64,000 bases of DNA from Calliopsis andreniformis (Eukaryota; Arthropoda; Insecta; Hymenoptera; Andrenidae), in assembly GCF_051401765.1 (NCBI RefSeq), contig NW_027480449.1:2542001-2606000 (forward strand), read 5' to 3'. Positions within the stretch are counted from its first letter, which is position 1; every line of letters begins with the position of its first letter. Shown here piece after piece: positions 37,765 to 52,110 of the stretch. The position numbers and the translations under genes were made by a program. The notes under the pieces were generated by a model, which did not search any database, had not been told where the DNA came from, and worked only from the letters and a program-made list of their open reading frames with translations.

Positions 37765-40700
37765 GATTGAGGATTGAAGATTGTGATTCGAAGATTGAGT
37801 ATTGAGGATTGAAGATTGAGGTATGAGGATTGAGGATTGAGGATGGAGGATGAGGGCTGAGGGTTGAGCGTTGAGGTTTGAGTATTGAATACTGAGAGTC
37901 AAGGATATTCTATTGAGTATTGAGAATTGAGGATTGATGGTTGAGTATTGAGGATTGAGGATTGAGTATTGAGGATTGAAGATTGAGGTTTGAGGATTGA
38001 GAATTGAGAATTGAGGATGAGGACTGAGGGTTGAGGATTGAGGTTTGAGGAACGAGGATTGAGGATTGAGAATTGAGGACCGAGGATTGACAATTGAGTA
38101 TTGAAGATTTAGGATTGATGTCTGAGGATTGAGGAGTGAGGATTCAGGATTGAGGATTGAGGATTGAAGATTGAGTATTGAGGATTGAGGATTGAGGATT
38201 GAGGTTTGAGTATTGAGGATTGAGGATTGATGATTGAGGATGGCGGACTGAGGATTGAGGATTGAGGATTGAGGATTGAAGACTGAGTATTGAGGATTGA
38301 TTACTGAGGATTGAAGATTGAGGATTTATGATTGAGGATTAAGAATTGAGAATTGAGTATGAGGACTGAGGGTTGAGGCTTGAGGTTTGAGGAATGAGGA
38401 TTGAGGATTGAGGATTGAGGATTGATGATTGAGGATTGCGTATTGAAGATTGAGGATTGGTGACTGAGGATTGAGGATTAAGGATTGATGATTGAGGATT
38501 GAGGATTGAAGATTGAGTATGGAGGATTGAAGATTGAGGATTGTGGATTGAGTATTGTAGATTGAGGACTGAGTGTTGAGGGTTGAGTGATGAGAATTGA
38601 TGTCTGTGAATTGAGATTTGAAGACTGAAGATTGGGGATTCAGTATTGAAAACTGTGAATTGAGGATATTCTGTTGAGGATTGAGGATTGACAATTGATG
38701 GTTGCGGACTGAGGGATGAAGATTGAGCATTCAGGATTGAGGATTCGGGATTGTGGTTTGAGGACTGAGGAATGAGGATTGAGGATTGTGGATTGAGGAT
38801 TGATGATTGAGGATAGGAGATTGAATATTGATGATTGAATATTGAGGATTGAGGATAGAGTGTTGTGGATTGAGGACGAGGACAGAGGGCTGAGTATTGA
38901 TGTTTGAGGTCTCAGGATTGAGGATTGAGGATTGAGGATTGAAGAATGAGTATTGAGGATTGAGCATTGAGGATTGAGTATTGAAGATTGAGTTTTGAGG
39001 ATTGAAGGTTGAGGGTTGAGGATTGAGGATTGAAGATTGAGGATTTGGTACTAAGGATTGAAGATTGAGGATCGAGGATTGAGGACTGAGGATAGAAGAT
39101 TGAGGACTGAGGATTGCAGATTGAGGATTGGGTATTGAGGATTGAAGAATGAGGACTGAGGATTGTGCATCGAGGATTGAATATTGAAGATTGAGTATTG
39201 AGGATTGAAGGTTGACGATTGAGGATTAAGCATTGAGGATTGAAGATTGAGTCTTGAGGATTGAAGATTGAGGGTTGAGGATTGAGGATTGAAGATTGAG
39301 GATTGAGGTTTGAGGACTGAGGATTGAAGGTTGAGGATGAGGTCTGAGGGTTGGGGTTGAGGTTTGAGGACTGAGGATTGACGATTGAAGATTGAGTATT
39401 GAGGATTGAGGATTGAGGATTGAAGACTGAGGATTGAGGATTGATGATGAGGGCTGAGGGTTGAGGATTGAGGTTTGAGGACTGAGGACTGAGGATTGAG
39501 GATTGAGGATTGACGATTGAGGATTGAGGATTGAGGACTGGGGATTGAAGATTGAGTATTGAGGATTGAAGACTGAGGATTGAGAAATGAGGACTGAGGA
39601 TTGAGGATGAGGGCTGAGGGTTGGGGATTGAGGTTTGAGGACTGAGGACTGAGGATTGAGGGTTGAGAATTGAGGATTGAGGATTCAGGATAGAAGATTG
39701 AGGATTGGGTATTGACGATTGAAGAGTGAGGACTGGGGATTGAGGATTGAAGATTGAGGATTAAGGATTGAGGATTGGGGATTGAGGATCTAGGATTGGA
39801 GATTGATTATTGAGGATTGAAGATTGAGGATTCAGAATTGAGGTTTGAGGACTGAGGATTGACGATTGAAGATTGAGTACTGAGGATTGAGGATTGAGGG
39901 TTGAAGCTTGAGGATTGAGGATTGAGGATGAGGGCTGAGGGTTGAAGATTGAGTATTGAGTATTGAAAATTGAGTATTGAGGATTGAGGATTGAGGACTG
40001 AGGATTGAGGATTGACGATGAGGGCTGAGGGTTGAGGATTGAGGTTTGAGGACTGAGGACTGATGATTGAGGATTGAGAATTGAGGATTGAGGATTGAGG
40101 ATTGAAGGTTGAGGATTGGGTATTGAGGATTGAAGAATGAGGATTGAGGATTGAGGATTGAGGATTGAGGAATGAAGATTGAGGATTGAGGATCGAGGAT
40201 TGAGGATTGAAGATTGAGTATTGAGGATTGAAGATTGAGGATTGAGGATTGAGGATTGAGGATTGAGGATTAAGGATGGAGTATTGAAGATTGTGGACTG
40301 ATGATTGACGATTGGGGACTGAGGATTGAGGATTGATTATTGAGCTTTGGGGATTGAAGATTGTGGACTGGGGATAGAGGATTGAATATTGAGGATTAAG
40401 GATAGAGTATTGGGGATTGATGGTCTAGGATAGGAGATTGATTATTGAGGATTGAAGATTGAGGATTGAGGATTGAGGATTGAGAATTGAGAATTGAGGA
40501 TGAGGACTGAGGGTTGAGGATTGAGGTTTGAGGAATGAGGATTGAGGATTGAGGATTCAGGATTGAGGATTGAGGATTGAGGATTGAGTATTGAAGATTG
40601 AGGATTGATGACTGAGGATTGAGTATTGAGGATTGACGATTGAGGATTGGGAATTGAGGATTGAAGGTTGAGTATTGAGGATTGAAGGTTGATGATTGAG

Positions 40701-42519
40701 GATTGAGGATTGTGGTTTGGGGATTGAGGGTTGAGGATTGAAGGTTGAGTATTGAGGATTGATCATTGAATATTGATGATTGAGGATTGAGGACTGAGGA
40801 CTGAAGTTTGGGGATTGGGGATTGAGGATTGGCGATTGAGGATTTTCGATTGAGGATTGAGGACTGAGGATTGAGAATTGAGGATTGAGGATTGAAGATT
40901 GAGTATTGAGGATTGAAGATTGAGGGTTGAGGATTGAGGACTGAAGATTGAGGACTGAGTGTTGAGTTTTGAGTGATGCGAATTGATGTTTGTAGACTGA
41001 GATTTGAAGATTGAAGATTGGGGATTGAGTACTGAAAACTGAGAATTGAGGATATTCTAATAGGGACTGAGGATTGACCATTGATTGTTGAGGACTGTGG
41101 GCTGAAGATTGACGATTCAGGATTGAGGATTCGGGATTGAGGTTTGAGGACGAGGACTGACGGTTGAGGATTCAGGTTTGGGGATTGAGGATTGAGGACT
41201 GATGACTGAGGATTGACGATTGAAGATTGAGTATTGAGGGTTGACGATTGAGGATTCAAGATTGAGGATTGAGGATTGAGGATGAGGGCTGAGGGTTCAG
41301 GATTGAGGATTGAGGATCGAGGATTTAGGATTGAGGATTGAAAATTGAGGATTGAGGATTGAGGATTGAGGATTGAGTGTTGAAGATTGAGGATTGATGA
41401 TTGAGGATTGAGGATTGAGGATTGAGGATTGAGGATTGAAGTTTGTGGATTGGGATTGAGGATTGAGGATTGAAGATTGAGATTCGAAGATTGAGTATTG
41501 AGGATTGAAGATTGATGTTTGAGGATTGAGGATCGAGGATGGAGGATGAGGGCTGATGGTTGAGCGTTGAGGTTTGAGTATTGAATACTGAGAATTCAGG
41601 ATATTCTATTAAGTATTGAGAATTGAGGATTGATGGTTGAGTATTGAGGATTGAGGATTGGGGATTGAGGATCTAGGATTGGAGATTTATTATCGAGGAT
41701 TGAAGATTGAGGATTCAGAATTGAGGTTTGAGGACTGAGGATTGACGATTGATGATTGAGTATTGAGGATTGAGGATTGAGGGTTGAAGATTGAGTATTG
41801 AGGATTGAGGATGAGGGCTGAGGGTTGAAGATTGAGTATTGAGTATTGAAGGTTGAGGATTGAGGATTGAGGATTGAGGATTGAGGATTGAGGATTGACG
41901 ATGAGGGCTGAGGGTTGAGGATTGAGGTTTGAGGACTGAGGACTGAGGATTGAGGATTGAGAATTGAGGATTGAGGATTGAGGATTGAAGGTTGAGGATT
42001 GGGTATTGAGGATTGAAGAATGAGGATTGAGGATTGAGGATTGAGGATTGAGGAATGAAGATTGAGGATTGAGGATCGAGGATTGAGGATTGAAGATTGA
42101 GTATTGAGGATTGAAGATTGAGGATTGAGGATTGAGGATTGAGGATTGAGTATTGAAGATTGTGGACTGACGATTGACGATTGAGGACTGAGGATTGAGG
42201 ATTGAATATTGAGCTTTGGGGATTGAAGATTGTGGACTGGGGATAGAGGATTGAATATTGAGGATTAAGGATAGAGTATTGGGGATTGATGATCTAGGAT
42301 AGGAGATTGATTATTGAGGATTGAAGATTGAGGATTGAGGATTGAGGATTGAGAATTCAGAATTGAGGATGAGGACTGAGGGTTGAGGATTGAGGTTTGA
42401 GGAATGAGGATTGAGGATTGAGGATTGAGGATTGAGGATTGAGGATTGAGGATTGAGTATTGAAGATTGAGGATTGATGACTGAGGATTGAGGATTGAGG
42501 ATTGAGGATTGAGGATTGA
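37765..42519 (+). repeat. Delta unit, copy 1 (about 4.76 kb tandem duplication)
   Basis: This matches the next 4.76 kb head to tail: offset 4,756 from 37,776 to about 40,450, and 4,763 afterwards (41,558 to 46,321). The 7-base change is one additional GGATTGA unit near 45,220 (four plain units there, three at 40,460). It holds L1-B copies near 38,660 and 41,035 and several L3-type blocks. Confidence 0.85.
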
Positions 42520-45500
42520 GGATTGAGGATTGAAGATTGTGATTCGAAGATTGAGTATTGAGGATTGAAGATTGAGGTTTGAGGATTGAGGATTGAGGAT
42601 GGAGGATGAGGGCTGAGGGTTGAGCGTTGAGGTTTGAGTATTGAATACTGAGAGTCAAGGATATTCTATTGAGTATTGAGAATTGAGGATTGATGGTTGA
42701 GTATTGAGGATTGAGGATTGAGTATTGAGGATTGAAGATTGAGGTTTGAGGATTGAGAATTGAGAATTGAGGATGAGGACTGAGGGTTGAGGATTGAGGT
42801 TTGAGGAACGAGGATTGAGGATTGAGAATTGAGGACCGAGGATTGACAATTGAGTATTGAAGATTTAGGATTGATGTCTGAGGATTGAGGAGTGAGGATT
42901 CAGGATTGAGGATTGAGGATTGAAGATTGAGTATTGAGGATTGAGGATTGAGGATTGAGGTTTGAGTATTGAGGATTGAGGATTGATGATTGAGGATGGC
43001 GGACTGAGGATTGAGGATTGAGGATTGAGGATTGAAGACTGAGTATTGAGGATTGATTACTGAGGATTGAAGATTGAGGATTTATGATTGAGGATTAAGA
43101 ATTGAGAATTGAGTATGAGGACTGAGGGTTGAGGCTTGAGGTTTGAGGAATGAGGATTGAGGATTGAGGATTGAGGATTGATGATTGAGGATTGCGTATT
43201 GAAGATTGAGGATTGGTGACTGAGGATTGAGGATTAAGGATTGATGATTGAGGATTGAGGATTGAAGATTGAGTATGGAGGATTGAAGATTGAGGATTGT
43301 GGATTGAGTATTGTAGATTGAGGACTGAGTGTTGAGGGTTGAGTGATGAGAATTGATGTCTGTGAATTGAGATTTGAAGACTGAAGATTGGGGATTCAGT
43401 ATTGAAAACTGTGAATTGAGGATATTCTGTTGAGGATTGAGGATTGACAATTGATGGTTGCGGACTGAGGGATGAAGATTGAGCATTCAGGATTGAGGAT
43501 TCGGGATTGTGGTTTGAGGACTGAGGAATGAGGATTGAGGATTGTGGATTGAGGATTGATGATTGAGGATAGGAGATTGAATATTGATGATTGAATATTG
43601 AGGATTGAGGATAGAGTGTTGTGGATTGAGGACGAGGACAGAGGGCTGAGTATTGATGTTTGAGGTCTCAGGATTGAGGATTGAGGATTGAGGATTGAAG
43701 AATGAGTATTGAGGATTGAGCATTGAGGATTGAGTATTGAAGATTGAGTTTTGAGGATTGAAGGTTGAGGGTTGAGGATTGAGGATTGAAGATTGAGGAT
43801 TTGGTACTAAGGATTGAAGATTGAGGATCGAGGATTGAGGACTGAGGATAGAAGATTGAGGACTGAGGATTGCAGATTGAGGATTGGGTATTGAGGATTG
43901 AAGAATGAGGACTGAGGATTGTGCATCGAGGATTGAATATTGAAGATTGAGTATTGAGGATTGAAGGTTGACGATTGAGGATTAAGCATTGAGGATTGAA
44001 GATTGAGTCTTGAGGATTGAAGATTGAGGGTTGAGGATTGAGGATTGAAGATTGAGGATTGAGGTTTGAGGACTGAGGATTGAAGGTTGAGGATGAGGTC
44101 TGAGGGTTGGGGTTGAGGTTTGAGGACTGAGGATTGACGATTGAAGATTGAGTATTGAGGATTGAGGATTGAGGATTGAAGACTGAGGATTGAGGATTGA
44201 TGATGAGGGCTGAGGGTTGAGGATTGAGGTTTGAGGACTGAGGACTGAGGATTGAGGATTGAGGATTGACGATTGAGGATTGAGGATTGAGGACTGGGGA
44301 TTGAAGATTGAGTATTGAGGATTGAAGACTGAGGATTGAGAAATGAGGACTGAGGATTGAGGATGAGGGCTGAGGGTTGGGGATTGAGGTTTGAGGACTG
44401 AGGACTGAGGATTGAGGGTTGAGAATTGAGGATTGAGGATTCAGGATAGAAGATTGAGGATTGGGTATTGACGATTGAAGAGTGAGGACTGGGGATTGAG
44501 GATTGAAGATTGAGGATTAAGGATTGAGGATTGGGGATTGAGGATCTAGGATTGGAGATTGATTATTGAGGATTGAAGATTGAGGATTCAGAATTGAGGT
44601 TTGAGGACTGAGGATTGACGATTGAAGATTGAGTACTGAGGATTGAGGATTGAGGGTTGAAGCTTGAGGATTGAGGATTGAGGATGAGGGCTGAGGGTTG
44701 AAGATTGAGTATTGAGTATTGAAAATTGAGTATTGAGGATTGAGGATTGAGGACTGAGGATTGAGGATTGACGATGAGGGCTGAGGGTTGAGGATTGAGG
44801 TTTGAGGACTGAGGACTGATGATTGAGGATTGAGAATTGAGGATTGAGGATTGAGGATTGAAGGTTGAGGATTGGGTATTGAGGATTGAAGAATGAGGAT
44901 TGAGGATTGAGGATTGAGGATTGAGGAATGAAGATTGAGGATTGAGGATCGAGGATTGAGGATTGAAGATTGAGTATTGAGGATTGAAGATTGAGGATTG
45001 AGGATTGAGGATTGAGGATTGAGGATTAAGGATGGAGTATTGAAGATTGTGGACTGATGATTGACGATTGGGGACTGAGGATTGAGGATTGATTATTGAG
45101 CTTTGGGGATTGAAGATTGTGGACTGGGGATAGAGGATTGAATATTGAGGATTAAGGATAGAGTATTGGGGATTGATGGTCTAGGATAGGAGATTGATTA
45201 TTGAGGATTGAAGATTGAGGATTGAGGATTGAGGATTGAGGATTGAGAATTGAGAATTGAGGATGAGGACTGAGGGTTGAGGATTGAGGTTTGAGGAATG
45301 AGGATTGAGGATTGAGGATTCAGGATTGAGGATTGAGGATTGAGGATTGAGTATTGAAGATTGAGGATTGATGACTGAGGATTGAGTATTGAGGATTGAC
45401 GATTGAGGATTGGGAATTGAGGATTGAAGGTTGAGTATTGAGGATTGAAGGTTGATGATTGAGGATTGAGGATTGTGGTTTGGGGATTGAGGGTTGAGGA

Positions 45501-47270
45501 TTGAAGGTTGAGTATTGAGGATTGATCATTGAATATTGATGATTGAGGATTGAGGACTGAGGACTGAAGTTTGGGGATTGGGGATTGAGGATTGGCGATT
45601 GAGGATTTTCGATTGAGGATTGAGGACTGAGGATTGAGAATTGAGGATTGAGGATTGAAGATTGAGTATTGAGGATTGAAGATTGAGGGTTGAGGATTGA
45701 GGACTGAAGATTGAGGACTGAGTGTTGAGTTTTGAGTGATGCGAATTGATGTTTGTAGACTGAGATTTGAAGATTGAAGATTGGGGATTGAGTACTGAAA
45801 ACTGAGAATTGAGGATATTCTAATAGGGACTGAGGATTGACCATTGATTGTTGAGGACTGTGGGCTGAAGATTGACGATTCAGGATTGAGGATTCGGGAT
45901 TGAGGTTTGAGGACGAGGACTGACGGTTGAGGATTCAGGTTTGGGGATTGAGGATTGAGGACTGATGACTGAGGATTGACGATTGAAGATTGAGTATTGA
46001 GGGTTGACGATTGAGGATTCAAGATTGAGGATTGAGGATTGAGGATGAGGGCTGAGGGTTCAGGATTGAGGATTGAGGATCGAGGATTTAGGATTGAGGA
46101 TTGAAAATTGAGGATTGAGGATTGAGGATTGAGGATTGAGTGTTGAAGATTGAGGATTGATGATTGAGGATTGAGGATTGAGGATTGAGGATTGAGGATT
46201 GAAGTTTGTGGATTGGGATTGAGGATTGAGGATTGAAGATTGAGATTCGAAGATTGAGTATTGAGGATTGAAGATTGATGTTTGAGGATTGAGGATCGAG
46301 GATGGAGGATGAGGGCTGATGGTTGAGCGTTGAGGTTTGAGTATTGAATACTGAGAATTCAGGATATTCTATTAAGTATTGAGAATTGAGGATTGATGGT
46401 TGAGTATTGAGGATTGAGGATTGGGGATTGAGGATCTAGGATTGGAGATTGATTATCGAGGATTGAAGATTGAGGATTCAGAATTGAGGTTTGAGGACTG
46501 AGGATTGACGATTGATGATTGAGTATTGAGGATTGAGGATTGAGGGTTGAAGATTGAGTATTGAGGATTGAGGATGAGGGCTGAGGGTTGAAGATTGAGT
46601 ATTGAGTATTGAAGGTTGAGGATTGAGGATTGAGGATTGAGGATTGAGGATTGAGGATTGACGATGAGGGCTGAGGGTTGAGGATTGAGGTTTGAGGACT
46701 GAGGACTGAGGATTGAGGATTGAGAATTGAGGATTGAGGATTGAGGATTGAAGGTTGAGGATTGGGTATTGAGGATTGAAGAATGAGGATTGAGGATTGA
46801 GGATTGAGGATTGAGGAATGAAGATTGAGGATTGAGGATCGAGGATTGAGGATTGAAGATTGAGTATTGAGGATTGAAGATTGAGGATTGAGGATTGAGG
46901 ATTGAGGATTGAGTATTGAAGATTGTGGACTGACGATTGACGATTGAGGACTGAGGATTGAGGATTGAATATTGAGCTTTGGGGATTGAAGATTGTGGAC
47001 TGGGGATAGAGGATTGAATATTGAGGATTAAGGATAGAGTATTGGGGATTGATGATCTAGGATAGGAGATTGATTATTGAGGATTGAAGATTGAGGATTG
47101 AGGATTGAGGATTGAGAATTCAGAATTGAGGATGAGGACTGAGGGTTGAGGATTGAGGTTTGAGGAATGAGGATTGAGGATTGAGGATTGAGGATTGAGG
47201 ATTGAGGATTGAGGATTGAGTATTGAAGATTGAGGATTGATGACTGAGGATTGAGGATTGAGGATTGACG
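42520..47270 (+). repeat. Delta unit, copy 2
   Basis: This is adjacent to copy 1 and nearly identical to it, so the duplication is recent. Homology stops near 47,250, where copy 1 has plain heptamers and this copy has GACGATT. Its last part also belongs to the 1.87-kb epsilon unit. Confidence 0.85.
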
Positions 47271-47298
47271 ATTGAGGATTGGGAATTGAGGATTGAAG
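45430..47298 (+). repeat. Epsilon unit, copy 1 (1,869 bp)
   Basis: GGTTGAGCGT at 46,321 recurs at 48,190, and the L1-B ends also shift by exactly 1,869. The left flank aligns at 1,876 because of the extra heptamer near 45,220. An older version of this unit is seen in delta copy 1, where the L3 block at 40,014 recurs at 41,897 (1,883 bases). Confidence 0.78.
45715..45910 (+). repeat. L1-B landmark, reference copy (28 heptamers)
   Basis: This run is homologous unit for unit to L1-A. It starts GGACTGA-GTGTTGA, has TGTTTGT at unit 6, GATTTGA at 8, GGATATT at 15, TTGTTGA at 20, GGGCTGA at 22 and CGATTCA at 24, and ends GGATTCG-GGATTGA-GGTTTGA. Units that are odd in L1-A are consensus-like here: unit 11 is GGATTGA instead of GCATTGC, and unit 19 is CCATTGA or CAATTGA instead of CAACTTA. 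It is followed by a hexamer GGACGA. The match of spacing over 28 units makes common descent from one ancestral block the simplest reading. Confidence 0.88.
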
Positions 47299-49290
47299 AT
47301 TGAGTATTGAGGATTGAAGGTTGATGATTGAGGATTGAGGATTGTGGTTTGGGGATTGAGGGTTGAGGATTGAAGGTTGAGTATTGAGGATTGATCATTG
47401 AATATTGATGATTGAGGATTGAGGACTGAGGACTGAAGTTTGGGGATTGGGGATTGAGGATTGGCGATTGAGGATTTTCGATTGAGGATTGAGGACTGAG
47501 GATTGAGAATTGAGGATTGAGGATTGAAGATTGAGTATTGAGGATTGAAGATTGAGGGTTGAGGATTGAGGACTGAAGATTGAGGACTGAGTGTTGAGTT
47601 TTGAGTGATGCGAATTGATGTTTGTAGACTGAGATTTGAAGATTGAAGATTGGGGATTGAGTACTGAAAACTGAGAATTGAGGATATTCTAATAGGGACT
47701 GAGGATTGACCATTGATTGTTGAGGACTGTGGGCTGAAGATTGACGATTCAGGATTGAGGATTCGGGATTGAGGTTTGAGGACGAGGACTGACGGTTGAG
47801 GATTCAGGTTTGGGGATTGAGGATTGAGGACTGATGACTGAGGATTGACGATTGAAGATTGAGTATTGAGGGTTGACGATTGAGGATTCAAGATTGAGGA
47901 TTGAGGATTGAGGATGAGGGCTGAGGGTTCAGGATTGAGAATTGAGGATCGAGGATTTAGGATTGAGGATTGAAAATTGAGGATTGAGGATTGAGGATTG
48001 AGGATTGAGTGTTGAAGATTGAGGATTGATGATTGAGGATTGAGGATTGAGGATTGAGGATTGAGGATTGAAGTTTGTGGATTGGGATTGAGGATTGAGG
48101 ATTGAAGATTGAGATTCGAAGATTGAGTATTGAGGATTGAAGATTGATGTTTGAGGATTGAGGATCGAGGATGGAGGATGAGGGCTGATGGTTGAGCGTT
48201 GAGGTTAGAGTATTGAATACTGAGAATTCAGGATATTCTATTAAGTATTGAGAATTGAGGATTGATGGTTGAGTATTGAGGATTGAGGATTGGGGATTGA
48301 GGATCTAGGATTGGAGATTGATTATCGAGGATTGAAGATTGAGGATTCAGAATTGAGGTTTGAGGACTGAGGATTGACGATTGATGATTGAGTATTGAGG
48401 ATTGAGGATTGAGGGTTGAAGATTGAGTATTGAGGATTGAGGATGAGGGCTGAGGGTTGAAGATTGAGTATTGAGTATTGAAGGTTGAGGATTGAGGATT
48501 GAGGATTGAGGATTGAGGATTGAGGATTGACGATGAGGGCTGAGGGTTGAGGATTGAGGTTTGAGGACTGAGGACTGAGGATTGAGGATTGAGAATTGAG
48601 GATTGAGGATTGAGGATTGAAGGTTGAGGATTGGGTATTGAGGATTGAAGAATGAGGATTGAGGATTGAGGATTGAGGATTGAGGAATGAAGATTGAGGA
48701 TTGAGGATCGAGGATTGAGGATTGAAGATTGAGTATTGAGGATTGAAGATTGAGGATTGAGGATTGAGGATTGAGGATTGAGTATTGAAGATTGTGGACT
48801 GACGATTGACGATTGAGGACTGAGGATTGAGGATTGAATATTGAGCTTTGGGGATTGAAGATTGTGGACTGGGGATAGAGGATTGAATATTGAGGATTAA
48901 GGATAGAGTATTGGGGATTGATGATCTAGGATAGGAGATTGATTATTGAGGATTGAAGATTGAGGATTGAGGATTGAGGATTGAGAATTCAGAATTGAGG
49001 ATGAGGACTGAGGGTTGAGGATTGAGGTTTGAGGAATGAGGATTGAGGATTGAGGATTGAGGATTGAGGATTGAGGATTGAGGATTGAGTATTGAAGATT
49101 GAGGATTGATGACTGAGGATTGAGGATTGAGGATTGACGATTGAGGATTGGGAATTGAGGATTGAAGATTGAGTATTGAGGATTGAAGGTTGATGATTGA
49201 GGATTGAGGATTGTGGTTTGGGGATTGAGGGTTGAGGATTGAAGGTTGAGTATTGAGGATTGATCATTGAATATTGATGATTGAGGATTG
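47299..49290 (+). repeat. Epsilon unit, copy 2
   Basis: This is head to tail with copy 1 at offset 1,869. The match is close to about 49,290 and becomes looser up to about 49,610, where B-type L1 sequence leads into an A-type L2 copy. Confidence 0.72.
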
Positions 49291-49619
49291 AGGACTGAGG
49301 ATTGAAGATTGAGGATTGGGGATTGAGGATTGGCGATTGAGGATTGAGGACCGAGGATTGAGAATTGAGGATTGAGGATTGAAGATTGATTATTGAGGAT
49401 TAAAGATTGAGGATTGAGGATTGAGGACTGAAGATTGAGGACTGAGAGTTGAGTTTTGAGTGATGCGAATTGATGTTTGTAGACTGAGATTTGAAGATTG
49501 AAGATTGGGCATTGAGTACTGAAAACTGTGAATTGAGGATATTCTAATGAGGACTGAGGATTGGCAATTGATTGCTGAGGACTGAGGGCTGAATATTGAC
49601 GATTCAGGATTGAAGATTG

Positions 49620-49900
49620 AGGATTGAGGATTGAGGATTGAGGGTTGAGGATTGAGGATTGAGGATTGATGATAGAGGATTGAGGATTGACGCTTGAGGA
49701 TTGAGGGTTGAGGATGGAGGATTGAAGAGAGAGGACTGAGTGTTGGGGATTGAGTGTTGAGAATAGATGTTTGAGGATTGAGGTTCGATTATTGAATATT
49801 GTGGATTGAGTATTGAACCGCGAGAATTGAGGATATTCTATTGAGTATTGAGAATTGTGGATAGATGGTTGAGTATTGAGGATTGATGGTTGATGGTTGT
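49620..49900 (+). repeat. A-type L2 island inside domain B
   Basis: GACGCTT, AGAGAGA, GAATAGA, GGTTCGA-TTATTGA and ACCGCGA follow in the order of domain A L2 copies, while the flanks carry L1-B copies. A second island lies near 50,930-51,340 and a third near 52,900-53,230, the latter two being zeta copies. They show that A and B types were shuffled after they diverged. Confidence 0.7.
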
Positions 49901-50649
49901 GTGTTGAATATTGAGGATTGAGTATTGAGGATTGAAGATTGAGTATTGAGGATTGAAGGTTGATGATTGAGGATTGAGGATTGATGATTGAGGATTGAGG
50001 ATTGAGGATTGAGTATTGAGGATTGATGACTGAAGACTGAGTATTGAGGATTGAAAATTGAGGATTGAGGATTCAGGATTGAGGATTGAGGATGAGGGCT
50101 GAGGGTTGAGGATTGAGGATTGAGGATTGAGGCTTGAAGTTTGAGTATTGAGGATTGAGGATTGAGGATTGAGGATTGAGTATTGAAGATTGAGGATTGA
50201 TGATTGTGGATTGAGGACTGAGGATTGAGGATTGAGGATTGAGGATTGAAGACTGAGTATTGAGGATTGAAGATTGAGTATTGAGGATTGAATTTTGAGG
50301 ATTGAAGATTGAGGATTGAGGATTGAGGATTGAGGATTAAGAATTGAGAATTGAGGGTGAGGACTGAGGGTTGAGGATTGAGGTTTGTGGAATGAGGATT
50401 GAGGATTGAGGATTGAGGATAGAGAATTGAGGATGGAGGATTGAGGATTGAGGATTGAGGATTGAGGATTGAGTATTGAAGATTGAGGATTGATGATTGT
50501 GGATTGAGGACTGAGTATTGAGGACTGAGGATTGAGGATTGAAGACTGAGTATTGAGAATTGAAGATTGAGGATTGAGGATTGAGGATTGACGATTGAGG
50601 TTTGAGTATTGAGGATTGAGAATTGAGGATTGAGGATTGAAGATTGGGT

Positions 50650-52110
50650 ATTGAGGATTGAAGATTGAGGATTGAGGATTGAGGATTGAAGATTGAGGTC
50701 TGAGTGTTGAGGGTTGAGTGATGGGGATTGATTATCGTGGATTGAGATTTGAAGATTGAAGAATGGGGATTGAGTATTGAAAACTGTGAATTGAGGATAT
50801 TCTATTGAGGATTGGGGATTGACAATTGATTGTTGAGGACTGCGGGCTGAAGGTTGAGGATTCAGGATTGAGGATTCGGGATTGAGGTTTGAGGACTGAG
50901 GATTGAGGGTTGCGGATTGAGGATTGAGGATTGACGCTTGAGTATTGAGGGTTGAGGATGGAGGATTGAAGAGAGAGGACTGAGTGTTGGGGATTGAGTG
51001 TTGAGAATAGATGTCTGAGGATTGAGGTTCGATTATTGAATATTGTGGATTGAGTATTGAACCGTGAGAATTCAGGATATTCTATTGAGTATTGAGAATT
51101 GAGGATAGATGGTTGAGTATTGAGGATTGATGGTTCAGGGTTGAGGATTGAGGGTTGTGGATTGAGGACGAGGACTGAGGGTTGAGTATTGATGTTTGAG
51201 GTCTGAGGATTGAGGATTGAGGATTGAAGAATGAGGATTGAGGATTGAGGATTGAGGATTGAAGACTGAGTATTGAGGATTGAAGATTGAGGATTGAGGA
51301 TTGAAGATTGAGTATTGAGGATTGAAGATTGAGGATTGGGGATTGAGGATTGAGGATTGAGGATTGAGGATTGAGGTTTGAGGATTGAGGATTGAAGATT
51401 GAGGATTGGTGATTGAGGATTGAGGATTGAGGATTTAGGATTGAGGATTGAGGACTGAGTGTTGAGTTTTGAGTGATGCGAATTGATGTTTGTAGACTGA
51501 GATTTGAAGATTGAAGATTGGGGATTGAGTACTGAAAACTGTGAATTGAGGATATTCTAATGAGGACTGAGGATTGACAATTGATTGCTGAGGACTGAGG
51601 GCTGAAGATTGACGATTCAGGATTGAGGATTCGGGATTGAGGTTTGAGGACGAGGACTGACGGTTGAGGATTCAGGTTTGAGGATTGAGGATTGAGGACT
51701 GATTACTAAAGATTGAGGATTGAGGATTCAGGATTGAGTATTGAAGATTGAGGATTGATGATTGTGGATTGAGGACTGAGGATTGAGGATTGAGGATTGA
51801 GGATTGAGGATTGGGTATTGAAGGTTGAGGGTGGATGACTGAGGATTGAGGATTGAGGATTGATGATTGAGGATTGAGGATTGATGATTCAGTATGGAGG
51901 ATTGAAGGTTGAGTATTGAGGATTGAGGATTGAGGATTGAGGATTGAGGATTGAGTATTGAAGATTGAGGATTGAATGTTGAGGATTGCGGACTTAGGAT
52001 TGAGGATTGAGGATTGAGGAATGAGGATTGATGACTGAGGATTGAGGATTAAGGATTGATGATTGAGGATTGAGGATTGAAGATTCAGTATGGAGGATTG
52101 AACATTGAGG
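50650..52110 (+). repeat. Zeta block, copy 1
   Basis: This repeats at offset 1,971 (51,471 to 53,442). It contains an L1-B copy with a GATTATCGT variant, an A-type L2 (near 51,058) and a second L1-B copy. The right edge is near 52,110, where the run after GGAGGATTGAACATT differs. Confidence 0.76.
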
